In this document: positions 35,241-44,956 of the stretch, in pieces | Numbering within the stretch: the stretch's first letter is position 1 | How the letters are laid out: each line of letters opens with the position of its first letter | Origin: Pseudomonas sp. ZH-FAD | GTDB lineage: Bacteria; Pseudomonadota; Gammaproteobacteria; Pseudomonadales; Pseudomonadaceae | DNA: 64,000 bases | Assembly (NCBI RefSeq): GCF_002803095.1 | Contig: NZ_PGLR01000001.1 | Location: 1-64,000 of the forward strand | Direction: 5' to 3' | The notes under the pieces: model-generated | The model's input: only the letters and a program-made list of their open reading frames with translations | Told to the model about the DNA's origin: nothing | Databases searched by the model: none | Position numbers and translations under genes: made by a program

Positions 35241-36455
35241 ATGACTTCATTTCGCACCGGCCCCGACGCTCGCGGCCTGTTCGGCCGCTTCGGCGGTCAA
35301 TTCGTCGCCGAAACCCTGATGCCGCTGATCAACTCGCTGGCCGCGGAATACGAGAAGGCCAAGAGCGATCCGGCCTTCCTCGAAGAGCTGGCCTACTTCC
35401 AGCGCGACTACATCGGCCGCGCCAGCCCGCTTTACTACGCCGAGCGCCTCTCCGAGCACTTCGGCGGAGCGAAGATCTACCTCAAGCGCGAAGACCTCAA
35501 CCACACCGGCGCGCACAAGATCAACAACTGCATCGGCCAGATCCTCCTGGCCAAGCGCATGGGCAAGCAGCGCATCATCGCCGAGACCGGCGCCGGCATG
35601 CACGGTGTGGCCACCGCCACCGTGGCCGCGCGCTTCGGCATGCAGTGCGTGGTGTACATGGGCACCACCGACATCGACCGCCAGCAGGCCAACGTCTTCC
35701 GCATGAAGCTGCTCGGCGCCGAGGTGATCCCGGTCACCGCCGGCACCGGCACCCTCAAGGACGCCATGAACGAAGCCCTGCGCGACTGGGTGACCAACGT
35801 CCACAACACCTTCTACCTGATCGGCACTGCCGCAGGTCCCCATCCGTACCCGGCCATGGTGCGCGACTTCCAGTCGGTGATCGGCAACGAAGTACGTGAG
35901 CAGATCCTGGCGAAGGAAGGCCGTCTGCCCGACTCGCTGGTGGCCTGCATCGGCGGCGGTTCCAACGCCATCGGCCTGTTCCACCCCTTCCTCGATGACC
36001 AGGGCGTGCAGATCGTCGGCGTCGAGGCGGCCGGCCACGGCATCGACACCGGCAAGCATGCGGCAAGCATGGCTGGCGGCGCGCCTGGCGTGCTGCACGG
36101 CAACCGCACCTTCCTGCTGCAGGATGACGACGGCCAGATCACCGATGCCCACTCGATTTCCGCCGGCCTCGACTACCCCGGCGTCGGCCCGGAACACGCC
36201 TGGTTGCACGAGATCAAGCGCGTCGAGTACGTGCCGATCAGCGATGACGAAGCCCTCGAAGCCTTCCACCACTGCTGCCGCCTGGAAGGCATCATCCCGG
36301 CCCTGGAAAGCGCCCACGCGCTGGCCGAAGCCTTCAAACGCGCACCCAAGCTGCCCAAGGATCACCTGATGGTGATCAACCTGTCCGGTCGTGGCGACAA
36401 GGACATGCAGACCGTGATGCACCACATGCAGGACAACCAGGAGAAGCACGCATGA
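35241..36455 (+). CDS. trpB: Tryptophan synthase beta chain
   Basis: This 404-residue PLP enzyme condenses indole with serine. PLP lysine K93 lies in [11 protein letters not shown], the phosphate loop is GGGSNAIG, and [10 protein letters not shown] is present. AGGAG lies seven bases before ATG 35241. The start of trpA overlaps its stop by four bases (36452-36455), coupling the alpha and beta subunits of the complex. Confidence 0.98.
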   Translation: MTSFRTGPDARGLFGRFGGQFVAETLMPLINSLAAEYEKAKSDPAFLEELAYFQRDYIGRASPLYYAERLSEHFGGAKIYLKREDLNHTGAHKINNCIGQILLAKRMGKQRIIAETGAGMHGVATATVAARFGMQCVVYMGTTDIDRQQANVFRMKLLGAEVIPVTAGTGTLKDAMNEALRDWVTNVHNTFYLIGTAAGPHPYPAMVRDFQSVIGNEVREQILAKEGRLPDSLVACIGGGSNAIGLFHPFLDDQGVQIVGVEAAGHGIDTGKHAASMAGGAPGVLHGNRTFLLQDDDGQITDAHSISAGLDYPGVGPEHAWLHEIKRVEYVPISDDEALEAFHHCCRLEGIIPALESAHALAEAFKRAPKLPKDHLMVINLSGRGDKDMQTVMHHMQDNQEKHA

Positions 36456-37261
36456 GCCGCCTGCAGAACCGTTTCGCCGAACTGAAAGCGGAAAACCGCG
36501 CCGCGCTGGTGACCTTCATCACCGCTGGCGACCCCGACTACGCCACCTCGCTGAGCATCCTCAAGGGCCTGCCGGACGCCGGCGCCGACGTGATCGAGCT
36601 GGGCATGCCCTTCACCGACCCGATGGCCGACGGCCCGGCCATCCAGCTCGCCAACATCCGCGCGCTGGCCGGCAAGCAGGGCATGCAGCAGACGCTGCAG
36701 ATGGTGCGTGAATTCCGCCAAGGCAACCAGAGCACGCCGCTGGTACTGATGGGCTACTACAACCCGATCTTCGTCTACGGTGTGGAGCGCTTCATCAGTG
36801 ACGCCAAGGAGGCCGGCGTCGACGGCCTGATCGTGGTCGACCTGCCGCCGGAGCACAACGACGAGCTGTGCGAACCGGCGCAGAGCGCGGGTATCGACTT
36901 CATTCGCCTGACCACCCCGACCACCGACGACGACCGCCTGCCCACCGTGCTGGCCGGCAGTTCCGGCTTCGTCTACTACGTGTCGGTGGCGGGCGTGACC
37001 GGCGCTGGTGCGGCGACCATGGATCACGTCGAGGAGGCCGTAACGCGCCTGCGTCGCCATACCGACCTGCCGCTGTGCATCGGCTTCGGCATCCGCACCC
37101 CGGAGCACGCCGCCGAAGTGGCCAAGCGTACCGAAGGCGCGGTGGTCGGCTCGGCACTGATCGACAAGATCGCCGAGGCGAAGAGCCCGCAGCAGGCCAT
37201 CGACGGCGTGCTCGGCCTGTGCCGCGAGCTGGCCGAAGGGGTGCGTGGCGCGCGCCGCTGA
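36452..37261 (+). CDS. trpA: Tryptophan synthase alpha chain
   Basis: A 269-residue TIM-barrel enzyme cleaving indole-3-glycerol phosphate to indole. Catalytic E49 ([11 protein letters not shown]) and D60 (MADGPA) are at the classical positions, and the phosphate loops GVTGAG and GFGI are present. It is the last gene of trpBA and a strong terminator follows. Confidence 0.98.
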   Translation: MSRLQNRFAELKAENRAALVTFITAGDPDYATSLSILKGLPDAGADVIELGMPFTDPMADGPAIQLANIRALAGKQGMQQTLQMVREFRQGNQSTPLVLMGYYNPIFVYGVERFISDAKEAGVDGLIVVDLPPEHNDELCEPAQSAGIDFIRLTTPTTDDDRLPTVLAGSSGFVYYVSVAGVTGAGAATMDHVEEAVTRLRRHTDLPLCIGFGIRTPEHAAEVAKRTEGAVVGSALIDKIAEAKSPQQAIDGVLGLCRELAEGVRGARR

Positions 37262-37280
37262 TCCGCTCTCTGGCATACGA

Positions 37281-37318
37281 GAAAGCCGCTGACGGAGCGA
37301 TCTGTCAGCGGCTTTTTC
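37281..37318 (+). terminator. Rho-independent terminator of trpBA
   Basis: GAAAGCCGCTGAC at 37281-37293 pairs with the complementary arm at 37304-37316, followed by a TTTTTC stretch. It begins 20 bp after the trpA stop. A dispersed-repeat fragment (GCCTGAGTCGAGCGTAGCG, from 37331) follows before the HEPN gene. Confidence 0.92.
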
Positions 37319-37410
37319 ATGGCTTTGTAGCCTGAGTCGAGCGTAGCGATACCCGGGGAATTGGTTGATGGGTTTCGCGAGGTTCAACCCATCCTAGGTG
37401 CTCATGTAGA

Positions 37411-37836
37411 TCACGCTACCGCCATGGCTTTCTGTACTTCAGGCAGAAGTGCATCGGTCGCCGCAATCAACTCGGCCAGCAGTGGCTCATCCACATCCAT
37501 ATAACCTTCGTACTCGGCCAGGTTGCGTCGGTCATGGCATAGCGCAAACAGGCGCACTTGCGCCTTGCTGACGGCAAGCGTGTGCGCCAGGCACTGGAAC
37601 ACCAGATAGCGGCGGTCGGAACGATAGCCCTGTAGGCGCAATGCAGTCAGAGCCAGTGCGTGAGCAGCGTTGTAGGCGAGGTCGAAGCGGCTGGCGAATG
37701 ACAGCGCAGGGTTGTGGGCGTCCTGCAGGCGGTCAACGGCCGAACGCAGCAGTCCTTCGCATTCCTTGCGGTCTGGCGGTTCGGCCTTAAGGCCGCCCGT
37801 GCGCAGCAGGTTGTCCAGATTGTCGTTATTGCCCAT
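37411..37836 (-). CDS. HEPN-domain protein (putative toxin/RNase half of a HEPN-MNT pair)
   Basis: A 141-residue helical protein whose partner is a nucleotidyltransferase encoded directly upstream. Long helices (about 25-65, 80-100, 118-138) fit the HEPN fold. The usual catalytic motif RX4-6H appears as R104-N-L-A-E-Y109-E-G-Y112, with tyrosine in the histidine position, so nuclease activity is not assured. In characterised HEPN/MNT systems the MNT protein adds AMP to a tyrosine next to this motif; Y109 and Y112 are candidates here. It overlaps the MNT gene by 11 bp. Confidence 0.75.
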   Translation of the reverse strand: MGNNDNLDNLLRTGGLKAEPPDRKECEGLLRSAVDRLQDAHNPALSFASRFDLAYNAAHALALTALRLQGYRSDRRYLVFQCLAHTLAVSKAQVRLFALCHDRRNLAEYEGYMDVDEPLLAELIAATDALLPEVQKAMAVA

Positions 37837-38428
37837 GCTCGGTTCCCTCCGGATCGTGGCCGATCAGCTCGATCTTGTCTTGCTGCGCCACCCGCAGCAC
37901 GAAACTGTTGCCAGCGACTTTCCTGGCTTGCCACTCGTGCGGAGTATAGAGCGTCGGGTTGATGGTGCGTCCTAGTTGGGCCTCCACCGGCAACAAGCGC
38001 TCCATCACGTCGGAATAGCTGAGTCCGTTGCCGATCAGCATCAGGTCGATATCGCTATCAGCATGTTCACTGCCCTTAGCCAGCGAACCATAGACGAACG
38101 CCCACGTCAGTTGTCCAGCCAACGGCGCGAGTGCTTCACGCAGCGGGGCATCGATTCCGAAGGTCTTGCGCACGATGCCTTGCAGCTCGGTATAGATAGG
38201 GCAGTGCGGGTTAGCCTGGTAATGGGTCTGGTTGCCCTGACGGGTCATGCTCAGGATACCCACCTGCTGCAGACGCTCCAGCTCACGCATCAGGCTGCCT
38301 TTGCCAACCTGAGCATGGCGGGCGATTTCATTGGCATAGAAGCTCTGTTGCGGCTTGCCGTAAAGCAACCCCAATACCTTGCGCTGGGTGCCGCTGAACA
38401 GCGCCTCGCCTAATGAAAGAGTTTGCAT
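37826..38428 (-). CDS. MNT-type nucleotidyltransferase with N-terminal winged HTH (putative antitoxin)
   Basis: The 200-residue protein fuses a winged helix-turn-helix (about 15-65, FYANEIARHAQVGKGSLMRELERL) to a minimal nucleotidyltransferase domain with intact G114-S115 and metal-binding D126 and D128 in YGSLAKGSEHADSDIDL. It is the partner of the HEPN protein, with an 11-bp gene overlap. The HTH suggests autoregulation through the palindromic promoter immediately upstream. ATG at 38428 is preferred over an in-frame start at 38449. Confidence 0.8.
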   Translation of the reverse strand: MQTLSLGEALFSGTQRKVLGLLYGKPQQSFYANEIARHAQVGKGSLMRELERLQQVGILSMTRQGNQTHYQANPHCPIYTELQGIVRKTFGIDAPLREALAPLAGQLTWAFVYGSLAKGSEHADSDIDLMLIGNGLSYSDVMERLLPVEAQLGRTINPTLYTPHEWQARKVAGNSFVLRVAQQDKIELIGHDPEGTEHGQ

Positions 38429-38440
38429 GGGCGGCCCAAT

Positions 38441-38485
38441 GAGTCCCAAAAAAGGAACGATAGTTCCCTTTTAGGGACTCTTCAA
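38441..38485 (-). promoter_or_regulatory. Promoter of the MNT-HEPN operon covered by a 40-bp palindromic operator
   Basis: On the minus strand a -35 TTGAAG (38485-38480) and a -10 TATCGT (38462-38457) are separated by 17 bp. The same stretch is a near-perfect dyad: GAGTCCC arms at 38441-38447 and 38474-38480 and an inner GGAAC-GATA-GTTCC at 38454-38467. Binding by the HTH of the MNT protein would block the promoter. Confidence 0.72.
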
Positions 38486-38558
38486 TGGTTTCTTCACTAA
38501 ATAGCGAGAACACGGCCTGCCTTAGCAGCAGGCAAGGCCCTCAGCCACAGTTGCAACC

Positions 38559-39995
38559 TTATTCGCTCGCCCGCTTGAGCAACTGCTTACAACGCTCGGA
38601 CAGGTGCACCACACGCAAGTGCTTGCCGGCGCGTTCGTAGCGCTCGCGCAGGGTCTTCAGCGCGGCGATGGCCGAGTAGTCGACGAAGCTCAGATGGCGG
38701 CAGTCCAGCGTCACCTGCTGCGGGTCGTCGGCCGGCTCGAACTGCGCCAGGAAGGTGGTGCAGGAGGCGAAGAACAGCGTGCCGTGGGCACGGTAGAGCT
38801 TGCTGCCATCGGTCTGCATATCGCTGTCGGCATACAGCTCGCGGGCGTGCTGCCAGGCGAAATTGAGCGCGGCGATGACGATGCCGCAGAGCACGGCGGT
38901 GGCCAGGTCGGTGGCGACGGTGATGGCGGTCACCGCGACGATCACCAGCACATCGTTGGCCGGCACCTTGCCGGCCACGCGCAGCGAACCCCAGGCGAAG
39001 GTCTGCTGCGCCACCACAAACATCACACCCACTAGTGCCGCCAGCGGGATGCGCTCGATCAGTGGCGAGAGGAACAGCACGAAGAGCAGGATCATCGTCC
39101 CGGCGACCACCCCGGACAGGCGCCCGCGCCCGCCCGAACTGAGGTTGATCACGGTCTGGCCGATCATCGCGCAGCCGCCCATGCCGCCGAACAGGCCGGA
39201 AGTCATGTTGGCCACGCCAAGGGCTACACACTCACGATCCGGGTGGCCGCGGGTGGCGGTGATCTCGTCGGTCAGGTTCAGCGTCAGCAGGGTTTCCAGC
39301 AGACCGACCAGGGCCATCAGCACGGCGTAGGGGGCGATGATGATCAGAGTGTCCAGCGTCCAGGGAATGTCCGGCAGCACCAGGCTCGGCAGGCCGCCGG
39401 CAATCTGCGCCATGTCGCCGAGGGTGTGAGTGGGTAGATCCAGCAGATAGACCAGCGCACCGATGCCGAGAATCGCCACCAGCGCCGGCGGCACGGCGCG
39501 GGTCAGCCGCGGCAGCAGGTAGACGATGACCATGGTCAGCGCCACCAGGCCGAGCATCAGGTACAGCGCCTTGCCTTGCAGCCAGTGGCCGTCGTGCTGA
39601 AAGTGCTCGAGCTGAGCCAGGGCGATGATGATCGCCAGGCCGTTGACGAAGCCCAGCATCACCGGATGCGGCACCATGCGGATCAGCTTGCCCAGGCGCA
39701 ACAGGCCGAACGCCAGCATGATCAGGCCGCCGAGCAGCACCGTGGCCAGCAGGTACTGCACGCCGTGCTGCACCACCAGGGCGACGATCACTACCGCCAT
39801 CGAGCCGGCGGCGCCGGAGATCATGCCGGGCCGGCCACCGAACAGGGCGGTGAGAGTGCAGATGATGAAGGCACCGTACAGGCCCATCAGCGGATTGACC
39901 TGAGCCACCAGGGCGAAGGCGATGCACTCAGGCACCAGGGCGAAGGATGAGGTCAGGCCGGCCAGCAGGTCGGCGCGTAGGCGTGCGGGTTTCAT
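38559..39995 (-). CDS. SulP family inorganic anion transporter with STAS domain
   Basis: A 478-residue SulP protein with about eleven to twelve membrane helices and a C-terminal STAS domain (about 400-475, containing TLDCRHLSFVDYSAIAALKTL). SulP proteins carry sulfate, bicarbonate or related anions. The transport core has LVPECIAFALVAQVNPLMGLYGA and GGMGGCAMIGQTVINLSSGGRGRLSG. The anion is not determined; related proteins are often annotated as bicarbonate or sulfate carriers. It lies between the HEPN-MNT pair and the antiporter gene. Confidence 0.92.
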   Translation of the reverse strand: MKPARLRADLLAGLTSSFALVPECIAFALVAQVNPLMGLYGAFIICTLTALFGGRPGMISGAAGSMAVVIVALVVQHGVQYLLATVLLGGLIMLAFGLLRLGKLIRMVPHPVMLGFVNGLAIIIALAQLEHFQHDGHWLQGKALYLMLGLVALTMVIVYLLPRLTRAVPPALVAILGIGALVYLLDLPTHTLGDMAQIAGGLPSLVLPDIPWTLDTLIIIAPYAVLMALVGLLETLLTLNLTDEITATRGHPDRECVALGVANMTSGLFGGMGGCAMIGQTVINLSSGGRGRLSGVVAGTMILLFVLFLSPLIERIPLAALVGVMFVVAQQTFAWGSLRVAGKVPANDVLVIVAVTAITVATDLATAVLCGIVIAALNFAWQHARELYADSDMQTDGSKLYRAHGTLFFASCTTFLAQFEPADDPQQVTLDCRHLSFVDYSAIAALKTLRERYERAGKHLRVVHLSERCKQLLKRASE

Positions 39996-40119
39996 GGCGT
40001 CTCGGCAAGCCGGCGGGGCCGGGCGATGGCAGCGGAACGAAAAGGGCGCGCATGGTAGCGCCCGAGCGCTCGTCCGTCATGCCCGATGCCGACTGTTCAG
40101 ACGATAGTTGCCACACCTG

Positions 40120-40161
40120 CGGCTATGAAGAAGCCGCTGCTGGATCGCTCCAGCAGCGGCT
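40120..40161 (-). terminator. Hairpin terminator of the antiporter gene
   Basis: A perfect 13-bp stem (AGCCGCTGCTGGA at 40132-40144 with 40149-40161) and TCGC loop lie just after the stop at 40176. On the minus strand a weak T-rich tract (TTCTTCAT) follows. Confidence 0.75.
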
Positions 40162-40175
40162 CGTTCAACGCGGCC

Positions 40176-41906
40176 TCAATGGCTGTGTGCCGGACTCTGC
40201 CCCGCATTTGCCTGGGCCGGGGCAAACTTGGAGAGGACATGGTCCTTCATCCCGCGCGCCAGTTCTTCCTCGTCGAAGAACACCTCGCCGAAACCTTCGC
40301 GGCGGAAGATTTCCATCGCATCGGCGCTGTGCGTGCGGATCACGACTTCCACCTGCGGGTTCAGCGCCCGCGCGGTTTCGACCATGCGCTGCACGTTCAA
40401 CGGATCGGGCGTGGCGATCACCAGCATCGACGCCTTGGCGATATGCGCCTGGATCAGAGTGCCCGGCTCGGCGGAATCACCGCTGACGGCGGCGATGCCC
40501 TGGCCGCGGATCTGCTCGACGCGCTCGCGATTCTGCTCGACCACGACGAAGGGAATGCCGCGCTCCAGCAGGGCCTTGGCGATGCGTCGACCTACCCGAC
40601 CGTAGCCAACCACCACCACTTGCCCCTCGAGGTACCTGCGCTCGGTACTGGCCGGCAGCACTGCCAGCGGGTCTTCACGAAACTCGAGGCGTCTAGCCAG
40701 AGCAGAACGCCGCAGCGCCAGCTCTTTGATCGGTTTGATGCAGGCGAACACCAGTGGATTGAGAGCAATGGAAATCAGCGCGCCAGCCAGCACCAGGCTC
40801 ATGCCCTCGGCCGAGAGCAGACCAAGGTCCTTGCCCAGTCCCGCGAGGATGAAGGAGAACTCGCCGATCTGCGCCAGGCTCGCCGCCACGGTCAGCGCCG
40901 TGCTCAGCGGGTAGCGGAAAGCCAGAACCAGTAGCGCCGCCGCCAGGCCCTTACCGACGATGATGATAGCCACCACGGCAAGAACATGCAGCGGCTCTTC
41001 GACCAGCACGGCCGGCTCGAACAGCATGCCCACCGAGACGAAGAACAGTACCGAGAAGGCATCACGCAGCGGCAGCGACTCCTCGGCCGCACGGTGCGAG
41101 AGGTCCGACTCGCGCATCACCGTACCGGCGAAGAACGCGCCAAGCGCGAAAGACACATGGAACAGCACCGCCGCGCCATAGGCGATGCCGATAGCAGCGG
41201 CGACGACGGAGAGGGTGAACAGCTCGCGAGAACCGGTCTTGGCGATCTGCAGCAGCAGCCAGGGCAGCACGCGGCGCCCTACCACCAGCATCAGTGCGAT
41301 AAAGCCGGCTACCTGCAGCAGGGTCATACCCAGCACCTGCCACAGCGGCGTACCGGCATCGGCACCGATCACCTTGCCGCCCAGCATGCCGGCCAGGGGC
41401 GGCAGCAGTACCAGCACCAGCACGGTGGCCAGGTCTTCCACCACCAGCCAGCCCACGGCGATACGGCCGTTCATCGAGTCGGTGATGCCGCGCGTATCCA
41501 GCGCCTTGAGCAGCACCACGGTGCTGGCGCAGGACAGCGACAACCCCAGCAGGAGACTTTCACCGAAGGTCCAGCCCCACCAACTGGCCACACCAAGCCC
41601 GAGCACGGTGGCCATGCTCATCTGCACTACCGCGCCCGGTAGGGCGATTTTCTTCACGGCCAACAGGTCTTTCAGGGAGAAGTGCAGGCCGACGCCGAAC
41701 ATCAGCAACATCACACCAATCTCCAGCAACTGCGGCGCCAGCTCCATGTCCGCGACCATGCCGGGAGTTGCCGGACCGAGAGCAATGCCTGCCAAGAGAT
41801 AACCCACCAACGCCGGCAGTTTCAGCTTTTCCGCCAAGAATCCGAAGATCAGGGCCAGGCCGAAACCACCGGCCAACATAGTGATGAGGGATATGTTGTG
41901 CTCCAT
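40176..41906 (-). CDS. CPA2-type monovalent cation:proton antiporter with TrkA-N domain (YbaL/KefB-like)
   Basis: The 576-residue protein has a 12-13 helix exchanger domain (about 1-390, with LSLSCASTVVLLKALDTRG and LGAFFAGTVMRESDLSH) and a cytoplasmic RCK_N NAD-binding domain (about 415-535, VVVGYGRVGRRIAKALLERG). It probably exports potassium for protons under envelope or pH stress. The 281-bp upstream gap to the divergent SDR gene is AT-rich at about 41960-42020, which likely holds its promoter; no binding site was identified. Confidence 0.92.
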   Translation of the reverse strand: MEHNISLITMLAGGFGLALIFGFLAEKLKLPALVGYLLAGIALGPATPGMVADMELAPQLLEIGVMLLMFGVGLHFSLKDLLAVKKIALPGAVVQMSMATVLGLGVASWWGWTFGESLLLGLSLSCASTVVLLKALDTRGITDSMNGRIAVGWLVVEDLATVLVLVLLPPLAGMLGGKVIGADAGTPLWQVLGMTLLQVAGFIALMLVVGRRVLPWLLLQIAKTGSRELFTLSVVAAAIGIAYGAAVLFHVSFALGAFFAGTVMRESDLSHRAAEESLPLRDAFSVLFFVSVGMLFEPAVLVEEPLHVLAVVAIIIVGKGLAAALLVLAFRYPLSTALTVAASLAQIGEFSFILAGLGKDLGLLSAEGMSLVLAGALISIALNPLVFACIKPIKELALRRSALARRLEFREDPLAVLPASTERRYLEGQVVVVGYGRVGRRIAKALLERGIPFVVVEQNRERVEQIRGQGIAAVSGDSAEPGTLIQAHIAKASMLVIATPDPLNVQRMVETARALNPQVEVVIRTHSADAMEIFRREGFGEVFFDEEELARGMKDHVLSKFAPAQANAGQSPAHSH

Positions 41907-42187
41907 CGCACCTCCTGTTTGCGTGAGTTTTCCTATCGCAACACCTGTGCCGCGACCAGATATACCCCAATAGAATAAGAAACAAATCTTATATCACGCT
42001 TTCATTATTCCTAATTTTCCAGTCAGCTACTGGTTCAGCAAACGTTGTGCAACGTACCCGTTGGATACCTACAACGCCCGGAATAGACGCGAATGACCGA
42101 TATGTACCATTCATCGGAAGAACCCCGCGCTAGCGAGCCCGCCGCAAATTCAGCAACCTGAATGCAAGCAAGACGAGGAGCCCAGCC

Positions 42188-42931
42188 ATGAGCAAGAATC
42201 TACTGATCACCGGTGCCAGCCGCGGCATCGGTCGCGCTACTGCCCTGCTGGCCGCCGCTAGCGGCTGGACGGTGGGGGTGAACTACCGCAGTGACCGCGC
42301 CGCCGCCGATGAGGTGGTGGCACAGATCGCAGCCATGGGCGGCAAAGCCGTCGCCCTGCCTGGCGATGTCGCCAATGAGGAGGATGTACAGCGCCTGTTC
42401 GAGGCCATGGACAGGTTCGGTCCGCTACACGGCCTGGTGGTCAATGCCGGCATCGTCGCCCCGCCCATGCCGCTGCTGGAAATGAGCGGCGAGCGCCTGC
42501 AGCGGATGTTCGACGTCAATGTGCTGGGCAGCTACCTGACTGCTCGCGAAGGCGCCCGGCGCATGGCCCGTAGCCGCGGCGGCGAGGGTGGCTCGATGGT
42601 GCTGGTGTCGTCGGTGGCCGCCAGTCTTGGCGCGCCCTTCGAGTACGTCGACTACGCCGGCGCCAAAGGTGCGATGGACGTTCTGACTCGCGGCCTGGCC
42701 AAGGAGCTGGGTGGCGAGGGGGTAAGGGTCAACGCCGTGCGCCCGGGGCTGATCGATACCGAGATTCACGCCAGTGGTGGCCAGCCGGACCGCGCCGAGC
42801 GCCTGGGCAAGGCGACACCGTTGGGCCGCGCCGGGCGGGCCGAGGAAGTCGCGGAAGCGATCATCTGGCTGCTCGATGACAAGGCCAGCTACACCACCGG
42901 TGCACTGATCGATATAGCTGGCGGCCGATAG
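42188..42931 (+). CDS. SDR family NAD(P)-dependent oxidoreductase
   Basis: A 247-residue classical SDR: TGASRGIGRA cofactor loop, NAGIV, catalytic serine in LVSSVAAS, YAGAKGA as Y-x3-K at about 155-159, and PGLIDTEI. Function is unassigned; FabG-like 3-oxoacyl reductase annotation would be speculative. AGGAGCCCAGCC places a ribosome site eight bases before the ATG. Confidence 0.9.
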   Translation: MSKNLLITGASRGIGRATALLAAASGWTVGVNYRSDRAAADEVVAQIAAMGGKAVALPGDVANEEDVQRLFEAMDRFGPLHGLVVNAGIVAPPMPLLEMSGERLQRMFDVNVLGSYLTAREGARRMARSRGGEGGSMVLVSSVAASLGAPFEYVDYAGAKGAMDVLTRGLAKELGGEGVRVNAVRPGLIDTEIHASGGQPDRAERLGKATPLGRAGRAEEVAEAIIWLLDDKASYTTGALIDIAGGR

Positions 42932-42940
42932 CGCCCAGAG

Positions 42941-42964
42941 TCGCGGCTAAAGCCCCTCCCACAC
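42941..42964. repeat. Single REP arm
   Basis: TCGCGGCTAAAGCCCCTCCC and following bases match the REP family seen elsewhere in the window (for example 54652 and 62323). It lies between the convergent SDR and aldo/keto reductase genes. Confidence 0.7.
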
Positions 42965-42999
42965 ATTAGTGGTCAGGCCTGCGCACCAAAACCAACGGC

Positions 43000-43803
43000 T
43001 TAATCCCAGCGCGGCGCAAAGCCCGGGTTGGCGACGCGCTCGCCACGCTCCAGCGCCGCGATTGCAGCCATATCTTCGGTGCTCAAACGCAGCTCGGCGG
43101 CGGCCAGGTTGGCGGCCAGATTGTCGCGTTTGGTCGAGGATGGAATCACCGCGTAACCCTGCTGCAGCGACCAGGCCAGGGCCACCTGCGCCGGGCTGAC
43201 GCCATGGGTAGCGGCGATGCGCTGGATCACCGGTTCGGCCAGCACCTTGCCGTAGGCCAGCGGCATGTAAGCAGTCAGATGGATGCCTTGCTGACGGGCG
43301 AATTCCACCAATTTGCGATTCTGCAACAGCGGATGGATTTCCACCTGATTGGTGGCGATTTCGTCCACCCCCACGGCCTCGATGGCCTGGCGCAAATGGG
43401 CGATGGTGAAGTTGGACACGCCGATGGCTGCGGTCAGCCCCTGACGTTTGGCTTCCAGCAGCTCGCCCAGATACTGCGCCACGGGAATCTCATCGTTCGG
43501 CGACGGCCAGTGGATCAGCGTCAGATCGACCCGCTCCAGGCCCAGACGCTGCAGGCTTTCCTGCAAACTGGCAATGACCCGGCCGCTGCCGAGGTTCTCG
43601 GTCCAGATCTTGGTGGTGACGAACAGCTCGTCACGCGCCACATTGCTATCGGCGATGGCCTGGCCGACCGCCGCCTCGTTGCCGTAGATCTGCGCCGTGT
43701 CGATATGCCGGTAACCCAGCTCCAGGCCGGTACGCACCGAGTCGATGGCGACCTGGTCCTTGAGGCGGAAGGTGCCAAGACCGAAGGGGGGAATGAATTT
43801 CAT
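43000..43803 (-). CDS. dkgB: Aldo/keto reductase (2,5-diketo-D-gluconate reductase B type)
   Basis: The 267-residue TIM-barrel enzyme has the catalytic tetrad in [13 protein letters not shown] (D, Y), VTTKIW (K) and LIHWPSP (H), and the length equals that of DkgB. It reduces aldehydes such as methylglyoxal or diketogluconate with NADPH. The frame runs upstream to 43962, but [12 protein letters not shown] at 43803 is the family start. A LysR gene is divergent from it. Confidence 0.92.
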   Translation of the reverse strand: MKFIPPFGLGTFRLKDQVAIDSVRTGLELGYRHIDTAQIYGNEAAVGQAIADSNVARDELFVTTKIWTENLGSGRVIASLQESLQRLGLERVDLTLIHWPSPNDEIPVAQYLGELLEAKRQGLTAAIGVSNFTIAHLRQAIEAVGVDEIATNQVEIHPLLQNRKLVEFARQQGIHLTAYMPLAYGKVLAEPVIQRIAATHGVSPAQVALAWSLQQGYAVIPSSTKRDNLAANLAAAELRLSTEDMAAIAALERGERVANPGFAPRWD

Positions 43804-44010
43804 GACGAATGTCCTCATCAGGTCGTGAATGGATGGCCGATCAGCAGACCGACGCTGGAACTGAATGGTTCGGCCTGACTCAGCGGATAAAAGTTGCAGG
43901 CCGAAGGCAAAGGGCGGGCCGCAGGCAGGCTTGCTGGGGAGCAGTATCCGCGCCAGACTCATGCGAAAAAACCCAATAAGCCAGCAAACACCTTTGACTG
44001 AAGATCAATA

Positions 44011-44904
44011 ATGAAGACCAGCCTGGAAGAAATGCTCGCCTTCGTCAGCGTGGTCGACTGCGGCTCGATCAGCGCCGCCGCCGAGCAGCTCGAGCAAACC
44101 GCGTCCGGCATCAGCCGTGCCCTCAGCCGGCTGGAGGAAAAACTCGCCGTTACCTTGCTACGCCGCACCACGCGGCGTCTGGAATTGACCGAGGAGGGAG
44201 AGGTGTTCCTGGCTCAGGCACGGCGCATCCTCGCCAGCGTCGAGGAAGCGGAGGAGCAGATGACCCTGCGCCGCCAGGCACCGGCCGGGCGCCTGAGGAT
44301 CAACACTGCCTCGCCTTTCATGCTGCACGTGATCGTGCCGCTGATCGGCGAATTTCGTGCGCTCTATCCACAGATCGAACTGGAGCTGCACAGCGACGAC
44401 CGCATCATCGATCTGCTGGAACGCCGCACCGACCTGGCCATCCGCATCGGCAACCTGCCGGACTCCAGCCTGCACGCCCGACCGCTGTGTCACAGCCGCC
44501 GCCGCGTGCTGGCCAGTCCCGATTACCTGCGCCGCCATGGCACGCCGGCGCGTACCGAGGATCTGATCGGGCACAGCCTGATCGGCTTCACCGAGCCGGA
44601 CAGCCTCAACGAATGGCCGCTACGTCACGCCCTCGGCGAGCGCTGGCGCATCACCCCGAGCCTGCGCGCCTCCAGCGGCGACACCATTCTCGAACTGGCC
44701 CTGGCGGGCGAAGGCCTGGTGTGCCTGTCGGATTTCATGACCGATGCCACCCGCGCCAGCGGCGCGCTGGTGGAGGTGCTGGCCGAGCAACGCGTGGAAG
44801 TGCGCCAGCCGATCAACGCGGTGTACTACCGCAACACCGCGTTGGCGTCGCGCATCACCTGCTTTCTCGATTTTCTCAGCGAACGGTTGGGCTGTCCGAG
44901 CTGA
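44011..44904 (+). CDS. LysR family transcriptional regulator (DkgB-linked)
   Basis: A 297-residue LysR protein with helix-turn-helix MLAFVSVVDCGSISAAAEQLEQTASGISRALSRLEEKLA and an effector domain of the CrgA/AaeR-like subgroup. The divergent dkgB gene, about 207 bp away, is the expected target. The start at 44011 lies close to a long AT-rich leader. Confidence 0.9.
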   Translation: MKTSLEEMLAFVSVVDCGSISAAAEQLEQTASGISRALSRLEEKLAVTLLRRTTRRLELTEEGEVFLAQARRILASVEEAEEQMTLRRQAPAGRLRINTASPFMLHVIVPLIGEFRALYPQIELELHSDDRIIDLLERRTDLAIRIGNLPDSSLHARPLCHSRRRVLASPDYLRRHGTPARTEDLIGHSLIGFTEPDSLNEWPLRHALGERWRITPSLRASSGDTILELALAGEGLVCLSDFMTDATRASGALVEVLAEQRVEVRQPINAVYYRNTALASRITCFLDFLSERLGCPS

Positions 44905-44913
44905 GACACCACG

Positions 44914-44944
44914 AAAAAGGGCGACTCACCGAGTCGCCCTTTTT
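44914..44944. terminator. Bidirectional terminator between LysR gene and pbpG
   Basis: AAAAAGGGCGACTC at 44914-44927 and its complement at 44931-44944 form a near-perfect hairpin with A run on the left and T run on the right, so it can stop transcription from both converging genes. Confidence 0.92.
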
Positions 44945-44956
44945 GTCACGCCTGCA

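Noticed and set aside
36362-37387. A 341-codon minus-strand frame opposite trpA
   Set aside because: It covers the terminator and the antisense of trpA; no homology or ribosome site supports it.
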